Notes: generated from the letters alone by a model not told the origin. Positions 41,129-52,973 are shown, counted from the stretch's first letter. The stretch is DNA of 64,000 nucleotides from Flavobacterium sp. NRK1 (GCF_024054175.1 NZ_JAMXLA010000001.1:2484571-2548570), one strand, 5' to 3'. Made by a program: numbers and translations.

Positions 41129-41365
41129 ATGGGACTATTTGATAAACAGGAAAAAAAACTTAGAAAAGAGTTTAATAAAAAGAATAAAGCCTACTGTGAA
41201 GAGGGTTATAAAGAGCTGGAAGAATTATATGAAGAATTAAGAACAGCGTATAAAACACTGGATGATGTAACTGAACAATTTACTGCTTTCAGGCAAACAA
41301 TTGCAGAAAAATTAAATGATGGAGAAAATGCCAAAATGGATTCTTTTTTAAAGCGGTTTAAGTAG
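41129..41365 (+). CDS. Small coiled-coil protein, possibly shortened by an in-frame TAG
   Basis: The 78-residue product is charged and helical (EEGYKELEELYEELRTAYKT), likely a coiled coil, with no recognised family. After the TAG at 41363-41365 the same frame continues for 30 codons (IDKIARDAVRDVHDLLRSQK and on) to TAA at 41456-41458. That extension has the same charged, helical character, and the terminator begins 12 bases after the second stop but 105 bases after the first. A longer 109-residue ancestral protein cut by a nonsense mutation is likely. Confidence 0.6.
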   Translation: MGLFDKQEKKLRKEFNKKNKAYCEEGYKELEELYEELRTAYKTLDDVTEQFTAFRQTIAEKLNDGENAKMDSFLKRFK

Positions 41366-41470
41366 ATAGATAAAATAGCTCGGGATGCTGTAAGAGATGT
41401 TCATGATTTGCTAAGAAGCCAGAAGAAACGTTTAAGAGAAGTAATGAATGATGAATAATTATTCAAAAAG

Positions 41471-41500
41471 AAACAGGCTCCCAATCGGAAGCCTGTTTTT
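41471..41500. terminator. Bidirectional terminator before ftsE
   Basis: AAACAGGCT and AGCCTGTTT flank an 11-base loop; T runs follow on the plus side. It separates the small coiled-coil gene from the convergent ftsE. Confidence 0.75.
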
Positions 41501-41521
41501 ATATTTAAAAAGGAATTGTTT

Positions 41522-42205
41522 TTAAACAGTTCTTTGTACAACTTCAAATATTGTACCGCCTTCGCATTTTAATGTTTTGCTAGGAAATTTCATTAATAAA
41601 GCATAGTCATGCGTTGCCATGATAATAGTTTTACCATTTTGATTTATCTGGCGTAATAATTGCATCACCTCAACACTGGTTTGGGGATCTAAATTACCAG
41701 TTGGTTCATCGGCAAGAATTACTTCAGGGTCATTAAGCAGGGCACGGGCTACAGCTATTCTCTGCTGTTCTCCTCCAGATACCTGGTGTGGCATTTTATG
41801 AACGGCATTTTTAAGTCCTACTTTATCCAGTACCTCATTAATTTTTACATCCATTTCCTGTTTTTCACTCCAGCCGGTAGCTCTAAGCACAAATAGGAGG
41901 TTGTCATAAACATTTCTGTCAGGCAAAAGTTTAAAGTCTTGAAATACAATGCCTATTTTTCTTCTTAGGTAAGGTATGTCGCGTTCTCTTAGTTTTCTAA
42001 GGTTATAATCTACAAAATTTCCTGCACCTTCTTTTAATTTAAGATCGGCATAAAGCGTTTTCATAAAACTACTTTTACCTGATCCTGTTTTACCAATTAT
42101 ATAAATAAACTCACCGTGGTTAACATTAAGGTTAATGTTAGACAATACGGCATTGTTATCCTGGTAAATGGTAACATCTTGTAATGATAATACAGGCTGC
42201 GACAT
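41522..42205 (-). CDS. ftsE: FtsE-type ABC transporter ATPase
   Basis: A 227-residue ABC ATPase: Walker A GKTGSGKS (38-45), signature [16 protein letters not shown] near 145, Walker [13 protein letters not shown], and the switch His in ATHDYALL. The sequence and length match FtsE, which with the membrane protein FtsX activates cell-wall hydrolases during division. FtsX is not adjacent, so it should be coded elsewhere. Divergent from the TPR gene across a 221-base gap. Confidence 0.88.
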   Translation of the reverse strand: MSQPVLSLQDVTIYQDNNAVLSNINLNVNHGEFIYIIGKTGSGKSSFMKTLYADLKLKEGAGNFVDYNLRKLRERDIPYLRRKIGIVFQDFKLLPDRNVYDNLLFVLRATGWSEKQEMDVKINEVLDKVGLKNAVHKMPHQVSGGEQQRIAVARALLNDPEVILADEPTGNLDPQTSVEVMQLLRQINQNGKTIIMATHDYALLMKFPSKTLKCEGGTIFEVVQRTV

Positions 42206-42395
42206 AAATTTTAGGGTGTTTGTTTTGGTAAAAGTAATAAGTTAAAGGCGGTATTCAAAATTTTATTTTAAAGGCACTGAGCTTTAAGTTATAAAGCTTT
42301 ACAAAGCACGGCATATTGTTTTTTATAACGTGTTATCATTTTCTTAAAACCATACTAAAGGAAAATAACATCCGTTAAAATAGAATAAGAATTGA

Positions 42396-42403
42396 TATAT
42401 TTG
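42396..42403 (+). promoter_or_regulatory. -7 promoter element of the TPR/barrel operon
   Basis: TATATTTG fits TAnnTTTG, 23 bases upstream of the ATG at 42427. Confidence 0.4.
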
Positions 42404-42426
42404 GCTTACCATAAAACACAATACAC

Positions 42427-45400
42427 ATGCGCAGACTAAACAGGCTACTCCTATTTTCTGTACCCCTTTGGGGCTTAAGCCTTTCGGCACAACAATCTAC
42501 AATTTATACACACGAGCTTAAAGATTTTGACAAGGCAGTTACGCTTTATAACGATAAACAATATCAGGCAGCCCAGATTCTTTTTGAGAAAACAAAAGAA
42601 GAAAACAAAGAAATGGATGTGCAGGCAGATTGTGCTTATTATATTGCTAATTGTGCTATACGACTGGATCAGATGAATGCTGATATGCTTATGGAGAATT
42701 TTGTTGAAGATTATCCTACGAGTACGAAGCAAAACCAGGCTTATATTGAAGTTGCGGGCTATTATTTTGGACAGGGTAAATATCCTCAGGCATTGCAATG
42801 GTATGATAAAGTGGATGAAAATAATATGAGCATTGCCGAAAGGGAGCGTTATAATTTTCAGAAAGGTTACAGCTATTTTAGCGCCGGCGATAAAAAACAA
42901 GCCGACAAATATCTTAATAAGGTTATAAATTCAAAAGAATATGGCTCGCAGGCAAAATATTACCTTGGATTCATGTCTTATGAAAGTGATGATTATAAAA
43001 AAGCAAATCAGTATTTTGAACAGGTAGAAGATCAGGATAAGTATAAAGAAAAGATGTCCTACTTTCAGGCTGATATGAATTTTAAACTGGGTAACTTTCA
43101 AAAAGCTATTGATCTTGGCGTTGCCCAATTGCCAAAATCTGATGCCAATGAAAAATCTGAACTTAATAAAATAATAGGGGAAAGCTACTTTAATCTTGGT
43201 AAGTATGATAAGGCACTTCCGTACCTTAAAGAATACCGTGGTAAAAAAGGAAGATGGAATAATACTGATTTTTATCAGTTAGGATATACTTATTATAAGC
43301 AGGGAGATTATGAAAATGCTATTGCTCAATTCAATAAAATAATTGAAGGTAACGATTTTGTTGCTCAGAACGCTTATTACCATTTAGGAGAAAGCTATCT
43401 TAAAACCGGTAAAAAACAACAGGCACTAAATGCATTTAAAAATGCATCGGAAATGGAGTATGACCTGAAAATTCAGGAAGATGCTTATTTAAACTACGCT
43501 AAGTTAAGTTATGAGATCGGTAACCCGTACCAAAGTGTACCTGAAGTTTTAGGATCATTTCTTCAAAAATATCCTGACACCCCTTTTAAACAGGAGGTAC
43601 AAACATTACTTATCAATTCTTACATAACCTCTAAAAATTATAAAGAGGCTTTAGTTTTATTAGAAAAAGATAAATCGGCGGCAAACAGACCTGCTTATCA
43701 AAAAGTAACTTTTTACAGAGGTTTAGAGCTTTATACAGATGGAAACTATCAGGAAGCTATGGCAATGTTTAAAAAATCTATTGCTGAACCCCGCGATGCA
43801 AAGATTACTGCACGTGCCACTTACTGGAAGGCTGAAACAGAATACGTACTCGATGCATTTAGCGAAGCTCTTTTAAGCTATAAGCAATTTGGTGGATCTG
43901 CCGAGGCTAAAAATACACCGGAGTATAAAAATTACAATTACAATCTTGGCTATACTTATTTTAAGCTTAAAGAGTATGATAATGCTTCAAAGTATTTTCA
44001 GGAGTATGTGTCATCTGCCGCAGCTAAAGGAGATGCTGTAAGGCTTAACGATGCTTATTTGCGTTTAGGTGACAGTAACTTTGTTAATGGCAAATACTGG
44101 CCGGCAATGGAAGCCTATAATAAGGCTATAGAAATGAAGGGTATAGATGCTGATTATGCTTTCTTTCAGAAAGGTATAAGTTATGGGTTTGTATCAAGAA
44201 ACGAGAAAAAGATAGACGATCTTACAAAATTTGTGGCTACTTATCCTAAATCGAAGTATGCAGATGATGCTCTTTATGAGATAGGTAATACCTATGTAGC
44301 CGAAAAGCAGGACAATAAAGCAATAGCTGCTTATGACAGGCTTATAAATGAGTATAAAGGCAGTTCATATACTTCAAAAGCTATAATGCGTCAGGCGCTT
44401 ATTTATTATAACGCACAAAAAGATGACCAGGCATTAGCTAAGTTTAAAAAAGTTGTAGCAGAATTTCCTAATACACCGGAGGCTATGGAGGCTGTATCTA
44501 CTTCACGCCTTATATATGTAGATAGTGGACGCACAGATGAATATGCTTCATGGGTAAAAACATTAGATTTTGTAGATGTATCTGATGCTGACCTGGATAA
44601 CACTGCCTTTGAAGCTGCCGAGAAGCAATACCTGCAAAATAATACTAAGCAGGCTATATCATCACTAAGCAGCTATGTAGCAAAATTTCCTAATGGAATA
44701 TCGTCATTGAAAGCTAATTTTTATCTGGCGCAGTCGTATTATGCAGAAGGACTTGAAAATAATGCAATACCACATTACGAATTTGTTATAGCTAAGCCAA
44801 GAAGTGAATATAGTGAACAGGCATTAGCAAGGCTATCACAGATATTTTTAAAGAAAAATGATTACGATAAAGCAATATCGGTACTTAAACGCCTTGAATC
44901 AGAAGCTGATTTCCCTCAAAATGTAACTTTTGCGCAATCAAACCTTATGAAGTGTTTCTATGATAAGGAAGATTATGCCAATGCAGTAGCATATGCTGAT
45001 AAAGTACTTGCCAATAGTAAAACTGAAGACAGGGTTAAGAGTGATGCACAGATAATCGTTGCAAGATCTGCAATTAAATCAAACAATGAGGCTAAAGCCA
45101 AAGAGGCATATGCTAAATTGCAGACCATTGCAAAAGGAGAACTTGCTGCCGAGGCTTTATATTATGATGCTTATTTTAAAAACAAAGATGGTAAATATGA
45201 AGCTTCTAATACCACCATACAGAAGCTTTCTAAGGACTATTCGGGATATAAATATTTTGGAGCCAAAGGCTTAGTAGTTATGGCTAAAAACTTTTACGGA
45301 TTAAAAGACAGCTTTCAGGCTACTTATATACTGGAAAGTGTAGTTAAGAATTTTACAGATTATCCGGATGTTGTTGAAGAAGCACAAAAAGAGCTGGATA

Positions 45401-45447
45401 TTATTAAGTCTGAAGAAGTGAAACGTAATTCATCCATCCAAAATTAA
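42427..45447 (+). CDS. Large tetratricopeptide-repeat protein, exported
   Basis: A signal peptide (MRRLNRLLLFSVPLWGLSLSAQ) is followed by about 980 residues of nearly continuous TPR repeats; each shows the A/G-x-x-x-Y/F-x-x-A pattern, for example YFNLGKYDKALPYLKEY and YYKQGDYENAIAQFNKI. Some 20 or more helical pairs form a long superhelix that binds other proteins in the periplasm. No enzyme motif is present. The outer-membrane barrel gene begins 12 bases after its stop, so the pair is an operon and probably one complex. Partner proteins are unknown. Confidence 0.88.
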   Translation: MRRLNRLLLFSVPLWGLSLSAQQSTIYTHELKDFDKAVTLYNDKQYQAAQILFEKTKEENKEMDVQADCAYYIANCAIRLDQMNADMLMENFVEDYPTSTKQNQAYIEVAGYYFGQGKYPQALQWYDKVDENNMSIAERERYNFQKGYSYFSAGDKKQADKYLNKVINSKEYGSQAKYYLGFMSYESDDYKKANQYFEQVEDQDKYKEKMSYFQADMNFKLGNFQKAIDLGVAQLPKSDANEKSELNKIIGESYFNLGKYDKALPYLKEYRGKKGRWNNTDFYQLGYTYYKQGDYENAIAQFNKIIEGNDFVAQNAYYHLGESYLKTGKKQQALNAFKNASEMEYDLKIQEDAYLNYAKLSYEIGNPYQSVPEVLGSFLQKYPDTPFKQEVQTLLINSYITSKNYKEALVLLEKDKSAANRPAYQKVTFYRGLELYTDGNYQEAMAMFKKSIAEPRDAKITARATYWKAETEYVLDAFSEALLSYKQFGGSAEAKNTPEYKNYNYNLGYTYFKLKEYDNASKYFQEYVSSAAAKGDAVRLNDAYLRLGDSNFVNGKYWPAMEAYNKAIEMKGIDADYAFFQKGISYGFVSRNEKKIDDLTKFVATYPKSKYADDALYEIGNTYVAEKQDNKAIAAYDRLINEYKGSSYTSKAIMRQALIYYNAQKDDQALAKFKKVVAEFPNTPEAMEAVSTSRLIYVDSGRTDEYASWVKTLDFVDVSDADLDNTAFEAAEKQYLQNNTKQAISSLSSYVAKFPNGISSLKANFYLAQSYYAEGLENNAIPHYEFVIAKPRSEYSEQALARLSQIFLKKNDYDKAISVLKRLESEADFPQNVTFAQSNLMKCFYDKEDYANAVAYADKVLANSKTEDRVKSDAQIIVARSAIKSNNEAKAKEAYAKLQTIAKGELAAEALYYDAYFKNKDGKYEASNTTIQKLSKDYSGYKYFGAKGLVVMAKNFYGLKDSFQATYILESVVKNFTDYPDVVEEAQKELDIIKSEEVKRNSSIQN

Positions 45448-45459
45448 TTTAAAAAAGCC

Positions 45460-47220
45460 ATGAAGATTAAATTTCAATATATAGCCTTAATTTCAGTATT
45501 GGCGTTGGTAAATGGAGCCTTTGCACAAAAGAAAGATGAGAATCTGGGTACAGAAGTGGTAAATGTGGTAAAGCCATATACACCTACGGTATCTGATGCT
45601 TTTAAAGTAAAAGAAACTCCTGTTATGGAGGATGAGGACAATACACAAAAAGAAACGATAGAATATAATATATTTTCGTTTCCGGTAGCCTCTACTTTTA
45701 CCCCGTCTAAAGGTAGGGCAGCGGGAGTAGACAGACCTAAACGCGAAACATTATATAATAATTATGCTACCTTGGGTGTAGGTAATTATGGTACTATTAA
45801 CGCTGAACTTTTTGTAACCGAAAACCTGAACCGAAATGAATATGTTGGCGGAATGTTACGTCATCTTTCGTCTCAGGGTAATATAGATAATGTTAGGCTT
45901 GACAGTAAATATTACAATACATCTATTGATCTTACATACGGCAACCGCCAGAAGGATTACAGCTGGAATACCGATCTTGGATACCAGAACCAGATATATA
46001 ACTGGTATGGACTGCCATTGGAATATCAGGATTTTGACAATGAAACAATAGCAGGTATAGATCCTCAACAAACTTATCATTCATTTTATATTGGTGGTAA
46101 GATTGCCGCAGAAGACAGTTTTTTCAGGGATGCATCGGCACAATATAAGCGTTTTTGGGATGCTTTCGGTTCTGCAGAAAACCGCTTTTTTGTAAAGCCA
46201 TCACTGGATATAGATGTTATGGATGAAAAAATTAAAGTAGATTTCATTGCTGATTATGTTGGTGGTACTCTTGCAGATGATACTGAATTTCCTAATGAAT
46301 ACAGTAATTTTAATTTAGGAATACAACCAAGCATTCTTTACCAGAAAGATGATCTGTCTGTACAGTTAGGTGCAGGACTTTTTTACACTATGGGCAAACA
46401 GGGAGATGAAAAAGATAATAAATTCCATGTTTATCCTCATGTAAAGGCTTCTTATAAAGTAGTAGGCGATCTTATGATTGCTTACGCAGGTGCTGAAGGT
46501 ACTTTACGTCAGAATTCATATGCCGATTTTGTTTCTCAAAATCCATTTATATCGCCTTCTCAAATTGTTACACCTACAGATCAGAAATATGATATTTATG
46601 TCGGACTAAAAGGGAAACTGGCTAATACTGTAGCCTATAACATCCGTGGGTCATATATGAATGAAGATAATAAATCATTATTCTTAAACTTTAACCCGTC
46701 AGTACTTCCGGGGCCCGGGGCAGACCTGAATGGTTTTCAGTATGGGAATTCATTTAGTGTAATTTATGACCAGGTACAAACAGTAAGTTTCTTTGGGGAG
46801 TTAAAAGCTGATTTTTCTAAAAGTGTAACTTTTGGTATTAATGGTACTTTCAACAGCTATTCTATGGAGAATCAGGCAGAAGCCTGGAATCTTCCACAAA
46901 TAAAAGTAGGTGCTACACTTGATGTAGATATTAACGAGAAATGGTATGCAGGTACTAATGTGTTTTTTGTAGGTGATCGAAAAGACCTTGTGCTGCCTGA
47001 TAATACTTTTGTAGATTCAGGTGCACCTTTTAATACAGAAGTAGTTACTTTAAAAAGTTATTTTGACTTAAATGCTCATGTAGGCTATAAATACAGCGAA
47101 CGCCTTACAGGTTTTCTTAAACTGAATAATATTGCCAATCAGGATTATCAGCGTTGGGTAAACTATAACGTGCAGGGCTTCCAGTTTATAGTAGGAGCTT
47201 CATATAAGTTTAATTTTTAA
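45460..47220 (+). CDS. Outer-membrane beta-barrel protein (TonB-receptor-like, no plug)
   Basis: Signal peptide ends near GAFAQ (23). The N-terminal segment GTEVVNVVKPYTPTVSDAFKVKETP recurs in flavobacterial proteins called TonB-dependent receptors, but a full plug domain is missing: the barrel strands begin by about residue 100. The rest is alternating strands with aromatic girdles, ending in YKFNF with the terminal Phe of an outer-membrane barrel. At 586 residues it is shorter than true receptors (usually over 700). It is co-transcribed with the TPR protein, suggesting a surface complex whose cargo is unknown. Confidence 0.8.
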   Translation: MKIKFQYIALISVLALVNGAFAQKKDENLGTEVVNVVKPYTPTVSDAFKVKETPVMEDEDNTQKETIEYNIFSFPVASTFTPSKGRAAGVDRPKRETLYNNYATLGVGNYGTINAELFVTENLNRNEYVGGMLRHLSSQGNIDNVRLDSKYYNTSIDLTYGNRQKDYSWNTDLGYQNQIYNWYGLPLEYQDFDNETIAGIDPQQTYHSFYIGGKIAAEDSFFRDASAQYKRFWDAFGSAENRFFVKPSLDIDVMDEKIKVDFIADYVGGTLADDTEFPNEYSNFNLGIQPSILYQKDDLSVQLGAGLFYTMGKQGDEKDNKFHVYPHVKASYKVVGDLMIAYAGAEGTLRQNSYADFVSQNPFISPSQIVTPTDQKYDIYVGLKGKLANTVAYNIRGSYMNEDNKSLFLNFNPSVLPGPGADLNGFQYGNSFSVIYDQVQTVSFFGELKADFSKSVTFGINGTFNSYSMENQAEAWNLPQIKVGATLDVDINEKWYAGTNVFFVGDRKDLVLPDNTFVDSGAPFNTEVVTLKSYFDLNAHVGYKYSERLTGFLKLNNIANQDYQRWVNYNVQGFQFIVGASYKFNF

Positions 47221-47311
47221 TAGAAATTCTAATAACATTTTAAATTGAAAGATTTAAAGATTGGGCCGGTTCCGATTTTTAAATCTTTCAGTCGTTTAAA
47301 CCTTCAATACA

Positions 47312-47764
47312 TTGCAAACACTAAAACACAAAATACTTAATTACTACAAACAACAAGTTGAAGATCGTATTGACGCTTTTAGAGATATGATTGCTGCACT
47401 GACAGAAGATGCAGCTAATGATGCAAAAGGGTCGGCAGGGGATAAGCATGAAACAGCCTTGTCTATGATGCATTTAGAGCAGGAAAAACTCAACCATAAA
47501 TTGGGCGAATTTATCGCGCAGAAAGGAATATTAGAAAAGATAAATCCAGATGTTAAAACCGTTAAGGTCGCTATTGGGAGCCTTGTAAAGGCTAATGATA
47601 TGTTATTGTTTGTAAGTGCTGCATTACCTAAGATTATTATTGATGGTACCACGGTAATTGCATTATCTCCCCAATCGCCATTGGGCACAAAGCTGATGGG
47701 GATGGAAGAAAAAAGTGAATTTGAGATAAGCGGTACAAAATATAAAATTGAAGAAATCGCTTAA
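47312..47764 (+). CDS. GreA/GreB-like C-terminal domain protein
   Basis: The first 75 residues form a helical, coiled-coil-like region (ALSMMHLEQEKLNHKL). The second half (VKVAIGSLVKANDMLLFVS, then ALSPQSPLGTKLMGMEEKSEFE) resembles the FKBP-like C-terminal domain of the transcript cleavage factors GreA/GreB. The N-terminal hairpin lacks the acidic tip I would expect, so cleavage activity is doubtful. I recall relatives carrying the label 3-oxoacyl-ACP synthase, which nothing here supports. The start is TTG at 47312: a stop lies in frame 15 bases upstream and no ATG follows until residue 23. A terminator is close downstream. Confidence 0.65.
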   Translation: MQTLKHKILNYYKQQVEDRIDAFRDMIAALTEDAANDAKGSAGDKHETALSMMHLEQEKLNHKLGEFIAQKGILEKINPDVKTVKVAIGSLVKANDMLLFVSAALPKIIIDGTTVIALSPQSPLGTKLMGMEEKSEFEISGTKYKIEEIA

Positions 47765-47789
47765 TTAAAAAAATATGAATTAAAATAAT

Positions 47790-47815
47790 AGCCATCCTTG
47801 CGGATGGTTTTTTTA
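47790..47815 (+). terminator. Terminator after the GreA/B-like gene
   Basis: CCATCC and GGATGG form a hairpin around TTGC, followed by seven T. Confidence 0.75.
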
Positions 47816-47875
47816 TGATTTGTAATCACTTACTAAAGAAACGCCTTACTAATATTATAAATTTATACTATCTGA

Positions 47876-47883
47876 TATTTTTG
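47876..47883 (+). promoter_or_regulatory. Candidate -7 promoter element of asnB
   Basis: TATTTTTG fits TAnnTTTG but lies 120 bases upstream of the ATG at 48004, implying a long leader. Confidence 0.3.
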
Positions 47884-48003
47884 GGTTTAAATATATAAGT
47901 TAAAGCACTATATGTGTTTTATAATTGAAACTAAAAGCGAAAATTTGTCTTATCAAAAATAGCTGAAAGGACTTTTTGGTGATAAATTTTAAGTATCAGG
48001 TAT

Positions 48004-49620
48004 ATGTGTGGAATATTAGCAATTATAGGTAAGGGTAAAGATGAAGGATTAGTAAAGCAGCTTTCTAAAAGGATGTCCCATAGAGGCCCGGATGAAAGTG
48101 ATATATGTATAACAGAAAGAGGGCATATCTTAAGCCATGAGCGTTTATCTATAATAGATCTTACCACAGGAAGACAGCCCATTCAGGGAACGTCTAAAGC
48201 CTGGATGGTACACAATGGAGAGATTTATAATCATCAGCAGCTTCGCGATACGGTGTTAAGTCATCATTCATTCAGAACAAGATCTGATTCGGAGGTTATA
48301 GTGCATTTATATGAAGAATTTGGATATGATTTCTGCAATATTCTTGATGGTATTTTTGCTTTTGTTGTTATAAACGGTGATGATTTTATTGCCGGTCGTG
48401 ATCCCCTTGGCGTAAAGCCACTTTACTATGGTCTTGATGAAAGAGGCAGAATATATTTTTCATCCGAAATGAAGTCTATAAACGACCAATGCCAAACATT
48501 CTCTACATTCCCACCGGGACATTATTATACTCCACAAACCGGTTTTGTTAAATACTACAGACCTGAATGGGAAGTTGCCGCTAAAGCGATAGAGGGAAGC
48601 GATTTTACTGCCATAAGGCAAACGCTTACGAAGGCAGTTGAAAAAAGACTTATGAGTGACGTGCCTGTTGGTGTATTGCTTTCAGGAGGGCTGGATTCAT
48701 CCATTATATCTTCTATTGCTGCCAGATTATTAAAAGAATCAGGGCAAAAGCTGCGTTCTTTCTCTATTGGTCTTAATTCTGATGCGCCTGATGTTGTGGC
48801 TGCACGCAAAGTAGCTGAATTTTTGGGAACTGAACATCATGAATTATACTTTACAATAGAAGAGGGAATTGAAATTCTGGATAAGCTTATCTGGCACCTT
48901 GAAACGTATGATGTTACATCTGTAAGAGCAAGTACACCAATGTACTTTTTGAGTAAGGCAATAACAGAGATGGGTATAAAAGTGGTACTTTCCGGTGAGG
49001 GAGCGGATGAGATATTTGGAGGCTACCTTTATTTTAGAAATGCTCCATCGGCGGCAGATTTTCAAAAAGAAACTATTGAAAGGGTGCAAAAGCTTTTTAC
49101 GGCTGATTTATTAAGGGCAGATAAAAGTACAATGGCTCATGGGCTGGAAGCGAGAGTGCCATTTCTGGACAAATCATTTTTAGAATTGGCTATTAAAATA
49201 CGCCCCGAAGAAAAGCAGCCTAAAACATATAATGATATTGAGAAATATGTTTTAAGAAAAGCTTTTGACACCCCTGAATTTCCCTATTTACCGGATGAGG
49301 TTCTTTGGAGGCAGAAAGAACAGTTTAGTGATGGGGTAGGGTATAGCTGGATAGATACATTAATTGAATATTGTGCTTACCGGGTAACGGATGAAGAGCT
49401 TAAAACAGCAGAAGAGCGTTTTCCTTACAATACTCCCGCTACTAAAGAGGCTTATTTTTACAGGACATTATTTCATAAACATTTTCCTCAGGTTAGTGCA
49501 GCGCAGACAGTGCGTAAATGGATACCTAAATGGCAGGAAAATACGGATCCGAGCGGACGTGCAAATACAGCGCATGTTCAGGCAGATATGAGTTTAACCC
49601 AAATTAATTTAGAAGTTTAA
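48004..49620 (+). CDS. asnB: Glutamine-hydrolysing asparagine synthetase B
   Basis: AsnB makes asparagine from aspartate, ATP and glutamine amide. The N-terminal Ntn amidotransferase begins MCGI with the catalytic Cys2 and contains SHRGPDESD, ERLSIIDL and the NGEIYNH motif. The C-terminal synthetase domain has the PP-loop LLSGGLDSSI near residue 229 and SGEGADEIFGGY near 340. The 538-residue length is normal. It is monocistronic and followed by a terminator before gyrB. Confidence 0.95.
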   Translation: MCGILAIIGKGKDEGLVKQLSKRMSHRGPDESDICITERGHILSHERLSIIDLTTGRQPIQGTSKAWMVHNGEIYNHQQLRDTVLSHHSFRTRSDSEVIVHLYEEFGYDFCNILDGIFAFVVINGDDFIAGRDPLGVKPLYYGLDERGRIYFSSEMKSINDQCQTFSTFPPGHYYTPQTGFVKYYRPEWEVAAKAIEGSDFTAIRQTLTKAVEKRLMSDVPVGVLLSGGLDSSIISSIAARLLKESGQKLRSFSIGLNSDAPDVVAARKVAEFLGTEHHELYFTIEEGIEILDKLIWHLETYDVTSVRASTPMYFLSKAITEMGIKVVLSGEGADEIFGGYLYFRNAPSAADFQKETIERVQKLFTADLLRADKSTMAHGLEARVPFLDKSFLELAIKIRPEEKQPKTYNDIEKYVLRKAFDTPEFPYLPDEVLWRQKEQFSDGVGYSWIDTLIEYCAYRVTDEELKTAEERFPYNTPATKEAYFYRTLFHKHFPQVSAAQTVRKWIPKWQENTDPSGRANTAHVQADMSLTQINLEV

Positions 49621-49660
49621 TTTCAGGGTTATTTTTGGAATTTAGTTTGTTTGTTTGTAG

Positions 49661-49690
49661 AAAAATGCTCCGCAAGGAGCATTTTTTATG
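49661..49690 (+). terminator. Terminator after asnB
   Basis: AAAAATGCTCC pairs with GGAGCATTTTT around GCAA, ending in a T run. Confidence 0.8.
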
Positions 49691-49767
49691 CAATGTATTT
49701 AACAGTATAAGGGCTATCTTTTAAAGTTAAGGATGTTTTAATAAATTGTTGATAACTTAGGTGCTAA

Positions 49768-51789
<2,022 letters not shown>

Positions 51790-51818
51790 GCGCTATTCTA
51801 TAAACAAACACACAAAGC

Positions 51819-51846
51819 AGGGCATTCTGAAAAGAATGCCCTTTTT
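51819..51846 (+). terminator. Terminator after gyrB
   Basis: AGGGCATTCT pairs with AGAATGCCCT around GAAA, followed by TTTT. Confidence 0.8.
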
Positions 51847-51941
51847 ATTAAGTAATGTTTAGAAATTGATAATTGTTGAAAAATTGGACGATTATGTTTA
51901 ATATTGATAAGATTTAATGTGCAACTTATTATCCATTTTGA

Positions 51942-51949
51942 TAAATTTG
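51942..51949 (+). promoter_or_regulatory. -7 promoter element of mdh
   Basis: TAAATTTG fits TAnnTTTG, 65 bases upstream of the ATG at 52015. Confidence 0.35.
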
Positions 51950-52014
51950 TAAGGAGCAGCTTAAAAGCATTATTAATAATTTAAAAAAACTAACCTAATA
52001 AAAATAATAAATTT

Positions 52015-52950
52015 ATGAAAGTAACAATAGTAGGTGCCGGCAATGTGGGTGCTACATGTGCAGATGTTATATCGTACAGAGGAATTGCCAGCGAAGTGGT
52101 ATTGCTGGATATTAAAGAAGGATTTGCTGAAGGCAAAGCAATGGATATTATGCAATGTGCCACCACTACAGGTTTTAATACACGTGTTTCAGGAAGTACA
52201 AATGATTATTCTAAAACAGCAAATAGCGATGTTGTAGTTATTACGTCCGGAATTCCAAGAAAACCGGGTATGACCCGTGAAGAGCTTATAGGTATAAATG
52301 CAGGGATTGTAAAATCTGTAGCAGAAAATGTATTACAACATTCACCAAAAGCAATTATAGTAGTAGTGTCTAATCCTATGGATACAATGACATATTTAAC
52401 TCTTAAAGCTACAGGTTTGCCTAAAAACAGAGTTATTGGTATGGGCGGTGCTCTTGATAGCTCACGTTTTAAATATTATCTTTCTAAAGCTTTAGATAAG
52501 CCTTCTAACGATGTACAGGGAATGGTTATAGGAGGCCATGGAGATACAACAATGATACCGCTTACGAGGCTGGCTTCTTACAATGGAAGTCCTGTGTCAG
52601 ATTTTCTTTCTCAGGAGGTGCTTGACAAAGTAGCCGCAGATACTATGGTAGGCGGGGCTACACTTACAGGTTTACTTGGTACTTCGGCATGGTACGCTCC
52701 CGGTGCTTCTGTTGCTTACCTGGTAGACAGTATTTTAAACGATCAAAAGAAAATGATTGCTTGTTCTGTACTGCTTGAAGGTGAATACGGGCAGCAGGAT
52801 ATCTGCGTTGGAGTACCTTGCATAATAGGTAAAAATGGTGTAGAGCAAATACTGGATATTAAGCTTAATGATACTGAAAAAGCACAGTTTTCTAAGAGTG
52901 CTGATGCAGTAAGAAATATGAATGCCGACCTGAAATCAGTATTGGCGTAA
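52015..52950 (+). CDS. mdh: Malate dehydrogenase
   Basis: Mdh oxidises malate to oxaloacetate with NAD in the TCA cycle. The 311-residue protein is of the lactate-dehydrogenase-like malate dehydrogenase type: NAD motif VGAGNVGATCA at 6-16, acidic LLDI after it, the substrate-binding IPRKPGMTREEL loop with Arg residues near 81-87, SNPMDTMTY near 120, and the catalytic His in GGHGDTT near 175. Monocistronic, with a terminator 24 bases downstream, before secDF. Confidence 0.95.
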   Translation: MKVTIVGAGNVGATCADVISYRGIASEVVLLDIKEGFAEGKAMDIMQCATTTGFNTRVSGSTNDYSKTANSDVVVITSGIPRKPGMTREELIGINAGIVKSVAENVLQHSPKAIIVVVSNPMDTMTYLTLKATGLPKNRVIGMGGALDSSRFKYYLSKALDKPSNDVQGMVIGGHGDTTMIPLTRLASYNGSPVSDFLSQEVLDKVAADTMVGGATLTGLLGTSAWYAPGASVAYLVDSILNDQKKMIACSVLLEGEYGQQDICVGVPCIIGKNGVEQILDIKLNDTEKAQFSKSADAVRNMNADLKSVLA

Positions 52951-52973
52951 ATCAAAACACCAGCAAAATAAGG

